64,000 nucleotides of DNA from Mycobacterium bohemicum DSM 44277 (GCF_001053185.1 NZ_CSTD01000003.1:404335-468334); one strand, 5' to 3'. Numbered from the stretch's first letter, positions 22,283-31,424 are shown. A program made the numbers and translations. Notes: generated from the letters alone by a model not told the origin.

Positions 22283-23701
22283 ATGGTGACCCGGTTGTCC
22301 CCCTCGGACGCGTCCGCCTATGGGCTGGAGAACACGGCAACCCCGATGTACGTCGGGTCGCTGTCCATCCTGCAGCGGCCGCGCGCCGGGCTGAGCTACG
22401 AGTCGCTGCTGGCCACCGTCGAGAAGCGCCTGCCCCAGACGCCGCGCTACCGGCAGAAGGTCCGCGAGGTCGGCATCGGCACGGCCCGGCCCGTCTGGAT
22501 CGACGACAACGACTTCGACATCACCTACCACGTCCGCCGCTCGGCGCTGCCCTCGCCGGGCAGCGACGAGCAGCTGCACGAGCTCGTCGCCCGGCTGGCC
22601 GCGCGACCCCTGGACAAGTCGCGTCCGCTCTGGGAGATGTATCTGGTCGAAGGGCTGGAGAAGAACCGGGTCGCGCTCTACACCAAGTCGCATCAGGCGC
22701 TGATCAACGGCATGAGCGCGCTGGAGATCAACCACGTCATCGCCGACCGCACCAGGCGGCCGCCTCCGTTCCCCGAAGACATCTGGGTGCCCGAGCGCGA
22801 CCCGGGCAACACCCGGTTGGTGCTGTGGGCGATCGGCGACTGGCTGGGCCGGCCGGGCGCGCAGCTGCAGGCGGTCGGGTCCGCGGTCGCCGAGCTGGCC
22901 ACGAACTACGGCGAACTCGTCGGCGCCGGCCGCCGCGTCCTCGACTACGCGCGCAACATCGCCCGCGGCACCGCGCCCAGCAGCCCGCTGAACGCACGGG
23001 TGTCGCGGCACCGGCGGTTCACGGTCGCGCGCGGCAGCCTGGAGGACTACCGCACCGTGCGGGCGCGCTACGACTGCGACGTCAACGACGTGGTGCTCGC
23101 GGTGATCGCCGGGGCGCTGGGCAACTGGCTGATGTCGCGCGGGGTGGCGGTGTCGGCGACCGCGACGATCCGGGCGATGGCGCCGCTGTCGGTCTACGCC
23201 GACGACCAACTCGACGCGACGGGCCCGGGCCAGAGGATGAGCCAGGTGATGCCGTTCCTGGTCGACCTGCCGGTGGGGGAGCCCAACGCCGTGGTCCGGC
23301 TGTCGCAGATCGCGCACGCGACCGAGTCCAACCCCACGGCCGGCAGCCTCGTCGACGCCAGGACGATCGTCACGCTGTCGGGGTTCGCGCCTCCGACCTT
23401 GCACGCCATGGGCATCCGGGTCGCCACCAGCTTCCCCAGCTTCTCCAAGCGGACGTTCAACCTGTTGATCACCAACGCGCCGGGGGCGCAATCGCAGATG
23501 TACATCGCCGGCGCCAAGCTGCTGGAGACCTACGCGGTGCCACCGCTGCTGCACGACCAGGCGCTGGCCATCAGCGTCACGTCCTACAACGGGATGCTGT
23601 ATTTCGGGATCAACGCCGACCGCGAGGCCATGAGCGACGTCGACCTTCTTCCGGCGCTGTTGAGCCAATCGCTCGAGGAACTGCTGGAAGCGTCCCGGTA
23701 G
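22283..23701 (+). CDS. WS/DGAT-family acyltransferase with altered active-site motif (Tgs3 region)
   Basis: 472 residues, covering what is split into Rv3234c (tgs3) and Rv3233c in M. tuberculosis, so this is the unbroken ancestral form. Family landmarks are MVTRLSPSDASAYGLEN, PLDKSRPLWEMYLVEGLE and NAPGAQSQMYIAGAKLLETYAVPPL. The catalytic HHxxxDG is replaced by HQALING (about residue 138-144): the second His and the Asp are missing. Activity as a normal acyltransferase is therefore doubtful. ATG start with AAGGAG 12 bp upstream. ppk2 follows closely. Confidence 0.85.
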   Translation: MVTRLSPSDASAYGLENTATPMYVGSLSILQRPRAGLSYESLLATVEKRLPQTPRYRQKVREVGIGTARPVWIDDNDFDITYHVRRSALPSPGSDEQLHELVARLAARPLDKSRPLWEMYLVEGLEKNRVALYTKSHQALINGMSALEINHVIADRTRRPPPFPEDIWVPERDPGNTRLVLWAIGDWLGRPGAQLQAVGSAVAELATNYGELVGAGRRVLDYARNIARGTAPSSPLNARVSRHRRFTVARGSLEDYRTVRARYDCDVNDVVLAVIAGALGNWLMSRGVAVSATATIRAMAPLSVYADDQLDATGPGQRMSQVMPFLVDLPVGEPNAVVRLSQIAHATESNPTAGSLVDARTIVTLSGFAPPTLHAMGIRVATSFPSFSKRTFNLLITNAPGAQSQMYIAGAKLLETYAVPPLLHDQALAISVTSYNGMLYFGINADREAMSDVDLLPALLSQSLEELLEASR

Positions 23702-23717
23702 TCTCTATCATTCGGTG

Positions 23718-24584
23718 ATGAGCACCGCGACAAACGACGGCGCGCCGGTGAGGGCGAAGAAACCGAAATCGACCGCCAAAGCCGCCCGCAAGATCTCCGA
23801 CGCCGTCTATGAGTCCGAATTGTTCCGTCTGCAAACGGAATTCGTGAAGCTACAGGAATGGGTGCGACATTCCGGGGCGCGCGTCGTGGTGATTTTCGAG
23901 GGTCGTGACGCCGCCGGCAAGGGTGGTGCGATCAAGCGGATCACCGAGTACCTGAGCCCGCGGGTCGTCCAGGTCGCCGCGCTGCCGGTGCCGACCGAAC
24001 GCGAGCGCGGGCAGTGGTACTACCAGCGCTACATCGCCCACCTGCCCGCCAAGGGCGAGATCGTGCTCTTCGACCGCTCCTGGTACAACCGCGCCGGCAT
24101 CGAGAAGGTCATGGGATTCTGCACGCCCCAGGAGTACGTGCTGTTCCTGCGGCAGACGCCGATCTTCGAGCAGATGTTGATCGACGACGGGATCATGCTG
24201 CGCAAGTATTGGTTCTCCGTCTCCGAGGGCGAGCAGCTGCGCCGGTTCCGGGCCCGCATGAACGACCCTGTGCGGCAATGGAAACTGAGCACCACCGACC
24301 TCGAGTCGGTGTATCGGTGGGAGGACTATTCGCGCGCCAAGGACGAGATGATGGTGCACACCGACACCCCGGTCAGCCCGTGGTACGTGGTGGAATCCGA
24401 CATCAAGAAGCACGCGCGGCTGAACATGATGGCGCACCTGCTGTCCACGATCCCCTACCAGCCGGTCAAACAGCCCGAGGTGAAGCTCCCGCGGCACCCC
24501 CTCGTGTCCGAGAACTACCACCGTCCGCCGCGCGAGCTGTCGACCTACGTCGACGACTACGCCGCCACCCTGATCGGGCGTTGA
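23718..24584 (+). CDS. ppk2: Polyphosphate kinase 2
   Basis: 288 residues of class I PPK2, which uses polyphosphate to phosphorylate nucleoside diphosphates, mainly GDP to GTP. Walker A is GRDAAGKGG, Walker B region is FDRSWYNR, and the lid is formed by the following Arg-rich helix (KYWFSVSEGEQLRRFRAR). Length and motifs match the M. tuberculosis Rv3232c protein. ATG 23718; a GTG immediately upstream is also in frame. The next gene begins 8 bp after the stop. Confidence 0.94.
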   Translation: MSTATNDGAPVRAKKPKSTAKAARKISDAVYESELFRLQTEFVKLQEWVRHSGARVVVIFEGRDAAGKGGAIKRITEYLSPRVVQVAALPVPTERERGQWYYQRYIAHLPAKGEIVLFDRSWYNRAGIEKVMGFCTPQEYVLFLRQTPIFEQMLIDDGIMLRKYWFSVSEGEQLRRFRARMNDPVRQWKLSTTDLESVYRWEDYSRAKDEMMVHTDTPVSPWYVVESDIKKHARLNMMAHLLSTIPYQPVKQPEVKLPRHPLVSENYHRPPRELSTYVDDYAATLIGR

Positions 24585-24592
24585 GCGCCTCG

Positions 24593-25120
24593 ATGCAGGT
24601 CTTCATCCCCGCCACCCTGGCGATGCTGCAGCAGCTGGTGACCGATGGCTCGCTGCGGCCCGTCAACGGCACCGCGTTCGCCGTGACGCCCACGTTGCGC
24701 GAGGCCTACGCCGAGGGCGACGACGACGAGCTGGCAGAGGTGGCGCTGCGCGAGGCGGCCCTGGCGTCGCTGCGATTGCTGGCGGGCGCCGCGGAGGCCC
24801 AAGCGGGGGCCCACCCCGGGGTCACCGCGGACCTTCCGCCCCGGCGGGTGGTGCTGGCCGCGGAGGCGCGGGAGGTCACCTATCGGCCCGACCTGGACGA
24901 CGCCGTCGTGCGGCTCGCCGCCGCGGTGGCGATGGAGGACGTCATCGCCGCCTATGTGGACAACGCCGCCGCCGAGCCGGCGGTGCGCAAGGCGATCGAG
25001 GTCATCGACGTCGCGGACCTGGGGGACGAGGACGCGGAGCTGGCGGTCGGTGACGCGCTGGACCACGACCTGGCCTGGTATGCGAACCAGGAACTGCCGT
25101 TCCTGCTGGAGCTGCTGTAG
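24593..25120 (+). CDS. Conserved actinobacterial protein of unknown function (Rv3231c-like)
   Basis: 175 residues, Ala- and acidic-rich, with no membrane segment or signal peptide. The start ([21 protein letters not shown]) and the end ([17 protein letters not shown]) are conserved in mycobacteria. It resembles no enzyme family I can name. Its conserved place between ppk2 and the desaturase reductase gene is the only functional hint. A TTG at 24581 overlapping the ppk2 stop is an alternative start. Confidence 0.78.
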   Translation: MQVFIPATLAMLQQLVTDGSLRPVNGTAFAVTPTLREAYAEGDDDELAEVALREAALASLRLLAGAAEAQAGAHPGVTADLPPRRVVLAAEAREVTYRPDLDDAVVRLAAAVAMEDVIAAYVDNAAAEPAVRKAIEVIDVADLGDEDAELAVGDALDHDLAWYANQELPFLLELL

Positions 25121-25170
25121 CGCCGGTGTGATGAGTTCGATCTCGCATTCCCGGATACGCTGTCGTAAGT

Positions 25171-25182
25171 TACGGTACCGTA
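25171..25182. promoter_or_regulatory. Palindromic operator upstream of the desaturase reductase gene
   Basis: TACGGTACCGTA is a perfect 12 bp palindrome 68 bp before the Rv3230c-like start. The flanking bases (GTAAGT before, GGTTG after) make it match the larger palindrome in front of desA3 at 26413-26436. A shared regulator, probably TetR-type, is inferred. Confidence 0.6.
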
Positions 25183-25250
25183 GGTTGATGACGGGCGTCA
25201 GCGCCCCGATGGCAGCGGAAGCTGACGCCTCAGACGAGCAGGAGCTTCCT

Positions 25251-26399
25251 ATGGGCAAGAAGTCCACAGTGCTGGTCGCGAAAGTAGTCGATACGGCCCG
25301 TCCGGCAGTCGTAGGCGGAGACAGGCGCCCCGTGTGGCACGCGCTGCGCACGATCGCCTCGCGGATCACCACGCCGCTGTTGCCCGACGACTATCTGCAC
25401 CTGGCCAACCCGCTGTGGTCCGCGCGGGAACTGCGGGGCCGCATCCTGTCGGTGCACCGGGAGACCGAGGACTCGGCAACCCTGGTGATCAAGCCCGGCT
25501 GGGGCTTCGACTTCGACTACCGGCCCGGCCAGTACATCGGGATCGGGCTGCTGGTCGACGGGCGGTGGCGCTGGCGGTCGTATTCGCTGACATCGAGCCC
25601 CACGGACACCGGATCCTCATCGGCCCGCACCGTGACCATCACGGTCAAGGCCATGCCCGAAGGCTTCCTTTCGACGCACCTGGTCGCCGGCGTCGAGCCG
25701 GGGACCATCGTGCGCTTGGCCGCACCCCGGGGCAACTTCGTGCTGCCCGATCCGGCGCCGGCCTCGATCCTGTTCCTGACCGCCGGATCGGGCATCACGC
25801 CGGTGATGTCGATGCTGCGAACGCTGGTGCGCCGCAACCAGATCGGCGACATCGTGCACGTTCATTCGGTGCCCACGGGAGCCGACGCCATGTTCCGTGC
25901 CGAGCTGGACGCGCTGGCCGCGGACCGGCCGGGGTACCGACTGCTGCTGCGCGAGACCCGCACCCGGGGCCGGCTCGACCTCGAGTCGCTGGACCACGAG
26001 GTGCCGGACTGGCGCGAGCGCCACACCTGGGCCTGCGGGCCGGAGGGGATGCTCGCCCAGGCCGAGCGGGTGTGGACGTCGGCCGGCATCGGTGATCGAT
26101 TGCACCTGGAGCGGTTCGCGGTGGCGAAGGCCGCCCCCGCCGGGGCGGGCGGGACGGTGACGTTCGTGCGCAGCGGTCGGACCGTGGCCGCCGACGCCGC
26201 GACGTCGCTGATGGACGCCGGCGAGGGCGCGGGCGTGCTGATGCCGTTCGGCTGCCGGATGGGCATCTGCCAGTCGTGCGTGGTGGGCCTCGTCGACGGA
26301 CACGTCCGCGACCTGCGGACCGGGCGGGAGCACGAACCGGGGTCGCGGATCCAGACCTGCATATCGGCGGCGTCGGGCGATTGCGCAATAGACATTTAG
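25251..26399 (+). CDS. Stearoyl-CoA desaturase electron-transfer oxidoreductase (Rv3230c-like)
   Basis: 382 residues. It has an FAD-binding domain with RSYSLTSSP, an NAD(P)H domain with [14 protein letters not shown] and [10 protein letters not shown], and a C-terminal plant-type [2Fe-2S] ferredoxin domain with ligands CRMGICQSC and a distal Cys (IQTCIS). It delivers electrons from NADPH to the DesA3 desaturase encoded 96 bp downstream. ATG 25251 with GGAG at 25241 gives the family length. Expression is probably controlled by the palindrome at 25171. Confidence 0.93.
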   Translation: MGKKSTVLVAKVVDTARPAVVGGDRRPVWHALRTIASRITTPLLPDDYLHLANPLWSARELRGRILSVHRETEDSATLVIKPGWGFDFDYRPGQYIGIGLLVDGRWRWRSYSLTSSPTDTGSSSARTVTITVKAMPEGFLSTHLVAGVEPGTIVRLAAPRGNFVLPDPAPASILFLTAGSGITPVMSMLRTLVRRNQIGDIVHVHSVPTGADAMFRAELDALAADRPGYRLLLRETRTRGRLDLESLDHEVPDWRERHTWACGPEGMLAQAERVWTSAGIGDRLHLERFAVAKAAPAGAGGTVTFVRSGRTVAADAATSLMDAGEGAGVLMPFGCRMGICQSCVVGLVDGHVRDLRTGREHEPGSRIQTCISAASGDCAIDI

Positions 26400-26412
26400 A
26401 GGCTACTCACAG

Positions 26413-26436
26413 GTAACCTACGGATACGTAGGTTAC
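26413..26436. promoter_or_regulatory. Operator palindrome upstream of desA3
   Basis: GTAACCTACG, a GATA spacer, and CGTAGGTTAC form a perfect inverted repeat with 10 bp arms, 60 bp before the desA3 start. The core CTACGGATACGTAG shares TACGG-TA-CGTA with the site at 25171. Regular two-fold symmetry of this size is typical of TetR-family binding sites. Confidence 0.72.
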
Positions 26437-26495
26437 GATAGCGTAAGTCCGGGAGATTTCCGGATGCACGCACCGATCGTAGGGAGAAGAACACG

Positions 26496-27785
26496 ATGGC
26501 GATTAGCGACGTCGACGTATTCGCCCATTTGACGGAGGCGGATATCGAAAGCCTGGCCGTGGAGCTCGACGCCATCCGCCAGGACGTCGAAGACTCACTC
26601 GGCGCCCGCGACGCGCGCTACATCCGCCGCACCATCGCCGCCCAGCGCGGGCTGGAGGTGGCCGCCCGGCTGATGCTGGCCGCCGGTTCGCGCCGCTCCG
26701 CCTGGTGGGCCGGGACCCTGACGCTGGGCGTGGCCAAGATCATCGAGAACATGGAGATCGGCCACAACGTCATGCACGGCCAGTGGGACTGGATGAACGA
26801 CCCGGAGATCCACTCCACCTCGTGGGAGTGGGACATGAGCGGGTCGTCCAAGCACTGGCGATACACGCACAACTTCGTGCACCACAAGTACACCAACATC
26901 CTCGGCATGGACGACGACGTCGGCTACGGCCTGCTGCGCGTCACCCGCGACCAGCGCTGGAAGCGCTTCAACCTGCTCAACCTCGTCTACAACACCCTGC
27001 TCGCGCTCCTTTTCGAGTGGGGCGTGGGGCTGCAGCACGTGGAGATCGGCAAGATCGTCAAGAAGCGGATGGACGAGGACGACGCCCGCCAGCGTGTCGA
27101 CGAGTTCCTGGCCAAGGCCGGCCGGCAGGTGGTCAAGGACTACGTGGCCTACCCGGCGGTGACCGCGCTGTCGCCCGGCGCGACCTACAGGTCCACGCTC
27201 AAGGCCAACGCGCTGGCCAACGTGATCCGCAACGTGTGGGCGAACGCCGTGATCTTCTGCGGGCATTTCCCCGACGGCGCAGAGAAATTCACCAAGACCG
27301 ACATGATCGGCGAGACGAAGGGTCAGTGGTACCTGCGCCAGATGCTGGGCAGCGCCAACTTCGAGGCCGGGCCCGCGCTGCGGTTCATGAGCGGCAACCT
27401 TTGCCACCAGATCGAGCACCACCTGTACCCCGACCTGCCCAGCAGCCGGCTGCACGAGATCTCGTTCCGCGTCCGCGAGCTGTGCGACAAGTACGACTTG
27501 CCTTACACCACAGGCTCTTTCCTGGTCCAATATGGCAAGACCTGGCGCACGCTGGCCAAGCTGTCGCTGCCCAACTCCTACCTGCGCGACGACGCCGACG
27601 ACGCGCCCGAGACCCGCAGCGAGCGGATGTTCGCCGCGCTGGAGCCAGGCTTCGCCGGCACCGACCCGGCGACCGGACGCCGGCGCGGGCTCAAGACCGC
27701 CATCGCCACCGTGCGGGGCTGGCGGCAAGACCGGCGCGACAGGCGCCAGGCGGAGGCCGGTCGCAACGGCGGCCTCGCCGCCTAG
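26496..27785 (+). CDS. desA3: Acyl-CoA delta-9 desaturase DesA3
   Basis: 429 residues. It is a membrane-bound di-iron desaturase that introduces the delta-9 double bond into stearoyl-CoA to give oleoyl-CoA. The His boxes are intact: HNVMHGQWDW, HNFVHHKYTN and CHQIEHHLYPDLP. Helices flank them (ARLMLAAGSRRSAWWAGTLTLGV; FNLLNLVYNTLLALLFEWGV). The ribosome site is AGGGAGAAG, with ATG 26496. It forms a functional pair with the preceding reductase gene. Beyond it the M. tuberculosis order is broken by an accessory region before rsgA. Confidence 0.95.
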   Translation: MAISDVDVFAHLTEADIESLAVELDAIRQDVEDSLGARDARYIRRTIAAQRGLEVAARLMLAAGSRRSAWWAGTLTLGVAKIIENMEIGHNVMHGQWDWMNDPEIHSTSWEWDMSGSSKHWRYTHNFVHHKYTNILGMDDDVGYGLLRVTRDQRWKRFNLLNLVYNTLLALLFEWGVGLQHVEIGKIVKKRMDEDDARQRVDEFLAKAGRQVVKDYVAYPAVTALSPGATYRSTLKANALANVIRNVWANAVIFCGHFPDGAEKFTKTDMIGETKGQWYLRQMLGSANFEAGPALRFMSGNLCHQIEHHLYPDLPSSRLHEISFRVRELCDKYDLPYTTGSFLVQYGKTWRTLAKLSLPNSYLRDDADDAPETRSERMFAALEPGFAGTDPATGRRRGLKTAIATVRGWRQDRRDRRQAEAGRNGGLAA

Positions 27786-27788
27786 CAG

Positions 27789-28655
27789 CTAAGACGCCGG
27801 CTGGTACATTCGCGCGGCGTCTCCTGAAGGGACACCGAGTTCGCCGGCGACAGCATCGACCGCTTGCTGCGCTAGCCCGATGTCCACCTTGCGGCCCGCA
27901 ATGAAATACGGCCCGACATAGCGTTCGTAGTATTGCTGCGCTTCATCACGCGTCAGCCGGTCGAGGAACCAGTTGACGTAGCTCACGGCCCGATCCGGTT
28001 TTTCGGCGAGGAGCTGCAACGCTCGCTGATTCGCCTGAACCACTCCCTGCACGGCGGGGCTGTCCAGCGGGATGTGGCCGGGGTCCACCGCGACGCCCAC
28101 GGTGGGAATCCGGAAGTGGTCCCCGACCCAGGCCAGGACGTGGAATCCCTCTTCCGCGGCGACCTGTTCGGGCGACAGGGTGCTGCCTACGTAGGCGGCG
28201 TCGATCGAGCCGTCGCGAAGGCGCCGCAGGTCCATCTGGTAGTCGCCCGGATGGCGCACCACGCATTTCAGGTCGCGGTCGGGGTCCAGGCCGTGCTTGC
28301 GCAACACGATTCTCGCGAAGGTACCCGGCGGATTGTCGGGGGCGTGGACTGCCAGGCGCCGCCCGCGCAGATCCGCCATGGACGTCACCTCGGAGTTGCC
28401 GAGGAACCAGAACAGCGGGCGATCGGTGTTAACGCTGACCGCCGTCCAACCGATCCCGTCGGTCAGCCGCGACAGCAGGGTCCGGCCCAATCCGATGACG
28501 GCGCCGCGGCGCAACCGCTCCGGCTTCCAGCCGATCCCGTCGCGAACGGCGACGTGGACACCTTCGTCTTCGTAGTAGCCCTCTTGGTCGGCGACATGGG
28601 CGACCAGCTCCTCATGAAGGCCGCGACCGACATAGGCCAGATCGATCGTCTCCAC
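27789..28655 (-). CDS. NMT1/THI5-like (SsuA-type) ligand-binding protein without signal peptide
   Basis: 288 residues with the periplasmic-binding fold of the NitT/TauT and thiamine-precursor families (IDLAYVGRGLHEELVAHVADQEGYYEDEGV, LRGRRLAVHAPDNPPGTFARIVLRKHGL, LRDGSIDAAYVGSTLSPEQ). No signal peptide or lipobox is visible, and no permease or ATPase gene is nearby, so it is probably cytoplasmic. Some relatives of this fold are enzymes, such as dihydroxyphthalate decarboxylase, and that is an alternative to transport. GTG 28655 is chosen for its AAAGGGG site; the gene follows an SDR gene by 14 bp in one operon. Confidence 0.72.
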   Translation of the reverse strand: METIDLAYVGRGLHEELVAHVADQEGYYEDEGVHVAVRDGIGWKPERLRRGAVIGLGRTLLSRLTDGIGWTAVSVNTDRPLFWFLGNSEVTSMADLRGRRLAVHAPDNPPGTFARIVLRKHGLDPDRDLKCVVRHPGDYQMDLRRLRDGSIDAAYVGSTLSPEQVAAEEGFHVLAWVGDHFRIPTVGVAVDPGHIPLDSPAVQGVVQANQRALQLLAEKPDRAVSYVNWFLDRLTRDEAQQYYERYVGPYFIAGRKVDIGLAQQAVDAVAGELGVPSGDAARMYQPAS

Positions 28656-28669
28656 AGCCACAGCCCCTT

Positions 28670-29413
28670 TCAGTCCATGGCAAGGCCGCCGTTGATCTCC
28701 ACACAATGGCCGGTGATGAAACCGGAATCCTCACTCGCCAAGAACGCCACCGTCTTGGCGATCTCGTCGGGACGGACGTTGCGCCCCATGGGATTGGATG
28801 CGCCGATTCGACGCAACTCCTCGGCCTTCAACAGCGCGCTCGCCGCCGTATCAGCCACCGTCGCGGGCGAAACGAGATTAGCGGTGATTCCGTGCGGCGC
28901 CAGCTCGAGAGCGACGTACCGGACGAACTGGTCGAGCGCCGCCTTGGCGGTACCGACCGTAATCATGCCTTGCCGGGGCCGGCGGGACAACACCGTGGTG
29001 AGAAAGACCAACCGGCCATAATTCCGGGAAAGCATGCCCGGCACAACGGCTTTGGTGACCATGTAGGCGGCATGCAGCTCCCGGTCCAGCTTTCCCCCGA
29101 GCTGCTCCCAGCTCAGATCGGCAAACGAAGTTACATCGTAGGGAATTAACGCGTTATGCACGAGTACGTCGACCCGGCCCCATCGCTGTTCGGTGTGCTC
29201 GAACAGCGCCCTGACATCGTCGGGCGAGGTGACGTCGGCCCGAATCGCCACGGCTTCACCACCGGCCGCCCTGGCGGCGCCGACCACCTCATCTGCCTGC
29301 CCGGCGCTGGAATGGTAATTGACGACGACCCGAAATCCACGCTCCGCGAGGACCAATGCGGTTGCCGCACCGATTCCCCGGCTGGCGCCGGTGACCACCG
29401 CGACACGATCCAT
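28670..29413 (-). CDS. Short-chain dehydrogenase-like protein lacking the catalytic tyrosine
   Basis: 247 residues of the classical SDR fold: cofactor motif TGASRGIGAA, DVTSPDDV adenine pocket, and the C-terminal DSGFITGHCVEINGG. The active-site region reads TTVLSRRPRQGMITVGTAKAA: the expected Tyr-x-x-x-Lys is Val-x-x-x-Lys, though Lys and the Ser remain. NAG is changed to HNA. It may bind nucleotide without normal redox catalysis or use an unusual mechanism. It is the first gene of a two-gene operon with the NMT1-like protein and diverges from an NTF2-like gene. Confidence 0.8.
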   Translation of the reverse strand: MDRVAVVTGASRGIGAATALVLAERGFRVVVNYHSSAGQADEVVGAARAAGGEAVAIRADVTSPDDVRALFEHTEQRWGRVDVLVHNALIPYDVTSFADLSWEQLGGKLDRELHAAYMVTKAVVPGMLSRNYGRLVFLTTVLSRRPRQGMITVGTAKAALDQFVRYVALELAPHGITANLVSPATVADTAASALLKAEELRRIGASNPMGRNVRPDEIAKTVAFLASEDSGFITGHCVEINGGLAMD

Positions 29414-29584
29414 CGGCGTAGCCTCCGTCCATGTTTACTGTCCGGACAACCCGCGGACATGTGACGGTTTCCTGGCGGCCGGCAACCTCCCGACGTGCTG
29501 TCACGACGGCGTAGGCTGGCCACGCCGAACGATACTCCGGCCGCGCAACAGGGTAAAGCGCGTCGATCGGGAAGGATTGCAGCC

Positions 29585-29965
29585 ATGGGAGACGACGACG
29601 TGCGGGTCGCCCTGCGGCGCCACTGGGTGGCCTCCGACGCCAACGACTTTGCGACGGAGCACGAAATTTACCGGGCCGATGCGGTTCTCGAATATCCGCA
29701 ATCGCGCGAGCGGATCCGAGGCCGGGCCAACATCCAGGCGTCGCGTGCCGCCCAGCCGAACGAGAAACGGTTCACGGTGCGACGCATGCTGGGCGGGGGT
29801 GACCTGTGGGTCAGCGAACTCGTCCTGACCTATGACGTGCAACCGTTCTACACGGTCAGCATCATGGAGTTCGAGGACGGCGAAGTGGTCCGTGAGACAC
29901 AGTACTTCGGCGATCCGTTCGAGCCGGGGGCATCGCGGGCGCAGTGGACCGAGCGAATGGAGTGA
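29585..29965 (+). CDS. NTF2/SnoaL-like domain protein
   Basis: 126 residues that resemble SnoaL-like polyketide cyclase or ketosteroid isomerase folds (VRVALRRHWVASDANDFATEHEIYRADAVLEYPQSRERIRG...EDGEVVRETQYFGDPFEP). Such small cone-shaped proteins are often isomerases, hydratases or ligand binders in catabolic clusters. ATG 29585 gives family length. Upstream 170 bp (29414-29584) is a divergent promoter region shared with the SDR operon. It converges with the di-iron protein gene, 10 bp gap. Confidence 0.75.
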   Translation: MGDDDVRVALRRHWVASDANDFATEHEIYRADAVLEYPQSRERIRGRANIQASRAAQPNEKRFTVRRMLGGGDLWVSELVLTYDVQPFYTVSIMEFEDGEVVRETQYFGDPFEPGASRAQWTERME

Positions 29966-29975
29966 GGGATCGCCG

Positions 29976-30800
29976 TCAGGGGTGGGCGACCAGATAGGTT
30001 TCGTTGTCCAGCCCGGCGGTGAGTTCGTCGACGTCGAAGGGTCGGTCGAGTCGTGCCCGCAATTCCGCCATGTCGACGAGCAGGCTGATCTCCACGGTCT
30101 GCCGGGCGAAAAGCCGTCCGATGAGTGGATAGATCCGGCGCATGGCCGCCCGCTCCGCGGATGTGCAGCGCGACGCGCAGTAGCCGACGTGGCCGATCTC
30201 GTCGGTGAGGATGTCGCTGTAGAGCAGTTCGATTCGTCCGGCGACCGCGGGTTCGTCGGCGAACAGCTTGCTGCCGACGCGGCGCAGTTCGTCAAACATG
30301 ATGCAGCCGGCCATCTCCGCGGCGCCGACGAACGCGAAGCTGACCCGGTCGGGGAGGAACACGGCCGTCTTGACGAACTGCCGCATGACGAACGGCGGGG
30401 GCACGACTTGGAACGTCAGATCGAAGATGTCCAGCGCGTAGGCCAGCAGCCGGGTGTGGTAGTGCTCCTCGAGTTCGAGGTAGACATTCTCCGGCGGCAA
30501 ATTCTCGTCGCTGTTGCGCCCGTAGGTTTCTCCGAGGCCGACACCGAAGCGTTCGGCCTGGTTCAGTTTGGCGGTCGCCAGCAGGAAGAGCATCTTGGGG
30601 TCCAGCCCCGGTTCGGGTCGACGGCGTCGCAGGTTGCGAAGGAATGTCGCCCGGTCGGCGGGATGGGCCGACCGGACGGGGTTGGCTTCGAGGTCGTTGA
30701 AGAACCGCTCCCGATTCGCCAACCGCCGATTGAGCAGGTCGGCTTCGCCGTCACGCTTGGCGAGGAACTCCCGGTAGCCTTCGATTCCGTTGCCATTCAT
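29976..30800 (-). CDS. Ferritin-like di-iron oxygenase-type protein (AurF-like)
   Basis: 274 residues, all helical. Candidate iron ligands occur in the order expected for a four-helix di-iron protein: AER (helix 1), E-E-H-Y-H (ExxH), AAEM and DEIGH (ExxH). The spacing resembles AurF/CmlI-type N-oxygenases and related uncharacterised proteins more than ribonucleotide reductase. The substrate is unknown. Its start overlaps the stop of a TetR gene (4 bp), so it is controlled by that repressor. It could act with the SDR, NTF2-like and NMT1-like neighbours, but this is inference from position. Confidence 0.75.
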   Translation of the reverse strand: MNGNGIEGYREFLAKRDGEADLLNRRLANRERFFNDLEANPVRSAHPADRATFLRNLRRRRPEPGLDPKMLFLLATAKLNQAERFGVGLGETYGRNSDENLPPENVYLELEEHYHTRLLAYALDIFDLTFQVVPPPFVMRQFVKTAVFLPDRVSFAFVGAAEMAGCIMFDELRRVGSKLFADEPAVAGRIELLYSDILTDEIGHVGYCASRCTSAERAAMRRIYPLIGRLFARQTVEISLLVDMAELRARLDRPFDVDELTAGLDNETYLVAHP

Positions 30801-31405
30801 CGTTTCTCCATTCCCTTGACGGTCGTTGTGACGTAACGCCTCAGCAGCGCGGCGTCGTGCGCTCCGATGGCCAACAGGGCGAACAGCCCGGTCAGGAAGA
30901 AGGTCGCGAGTTCCTCGGCGTCCTGGCGTAAGGAGACGTGCCCGGCCTTTTGCGCCCGACGGATGACCGCCACGAGAAACTCTGCGAGCGGATGCGCCGT
31001 CACATCGTCTTCGACCGGTCGCGCGGGCGAGAAATGCAGTCCGAGCATGGCCCGGAAGACGACCTCGCCCAGCCGGCGTTCCGCATTGAGGACGTGCTGC
31101 ACGAGTCGCGCCAGCACCGACTCCAGATTGCCCTTGGCCGTGCCGATTTCACCGACGATCCGCTGTTCCTCGTTGCGCTCGAGTTCGATGAGGACGTGTT
31201 CTTTGGTCGGGAAGTGGAAGTAGAACGTCCCCCTCACCACGCCGGCCGCAGCGGCGATGGCACTGACATCGGCGTCGGCGAATCCACGTCGGGATATCTC
31301 GGCCAGCGCCGCGTCGAACAAGCGGGCCCGGGTTTCCAGCCGCCGAGCCTCCCGGACACCGGCCGCCGGCGATGGGGCGGCTGACGTTGCGTTGGGTGCC
31401 CCCAT
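30797..31405 (-). CDS. TetR-family repressor of the di-iron protein operon
   Basis: About 202 residues: helix-turn-helix ADVSAIAAAAGVVRGTFYFHFPTKEHV and a ligand-binding region. It forms a tight operon with the di-iron protein gene. Start is uncertain: ATG 31405 (MGAPNATS) is used; GTG 31423 is in frame but touches the operator. No ribosome binding site is visible for either. The 35 bp palindrome immediately upstream strongly suggests autoregulation. Confidence 0.82.
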   Translation of the reverse strand: MGAPNATSAAPSPAAGVREARRLETRARLFDAALAEISRRGFADADVSAIAAAAGVVRGTFYFHFPTKEHVLIELERNEEQRIVGEIGTAKGNLESVLARLVQHVLNAERRLGEVVFRAMLGLHFSPARPVEDDVTAHPLAEFLVAVIRRAQKAGHVSLRQDAEELATFFLTGLFALLAIGAHDAALLRRYVTTTVKGMEKR

Positions 31406-31424
31406 GACGGGAATCATATGCACG

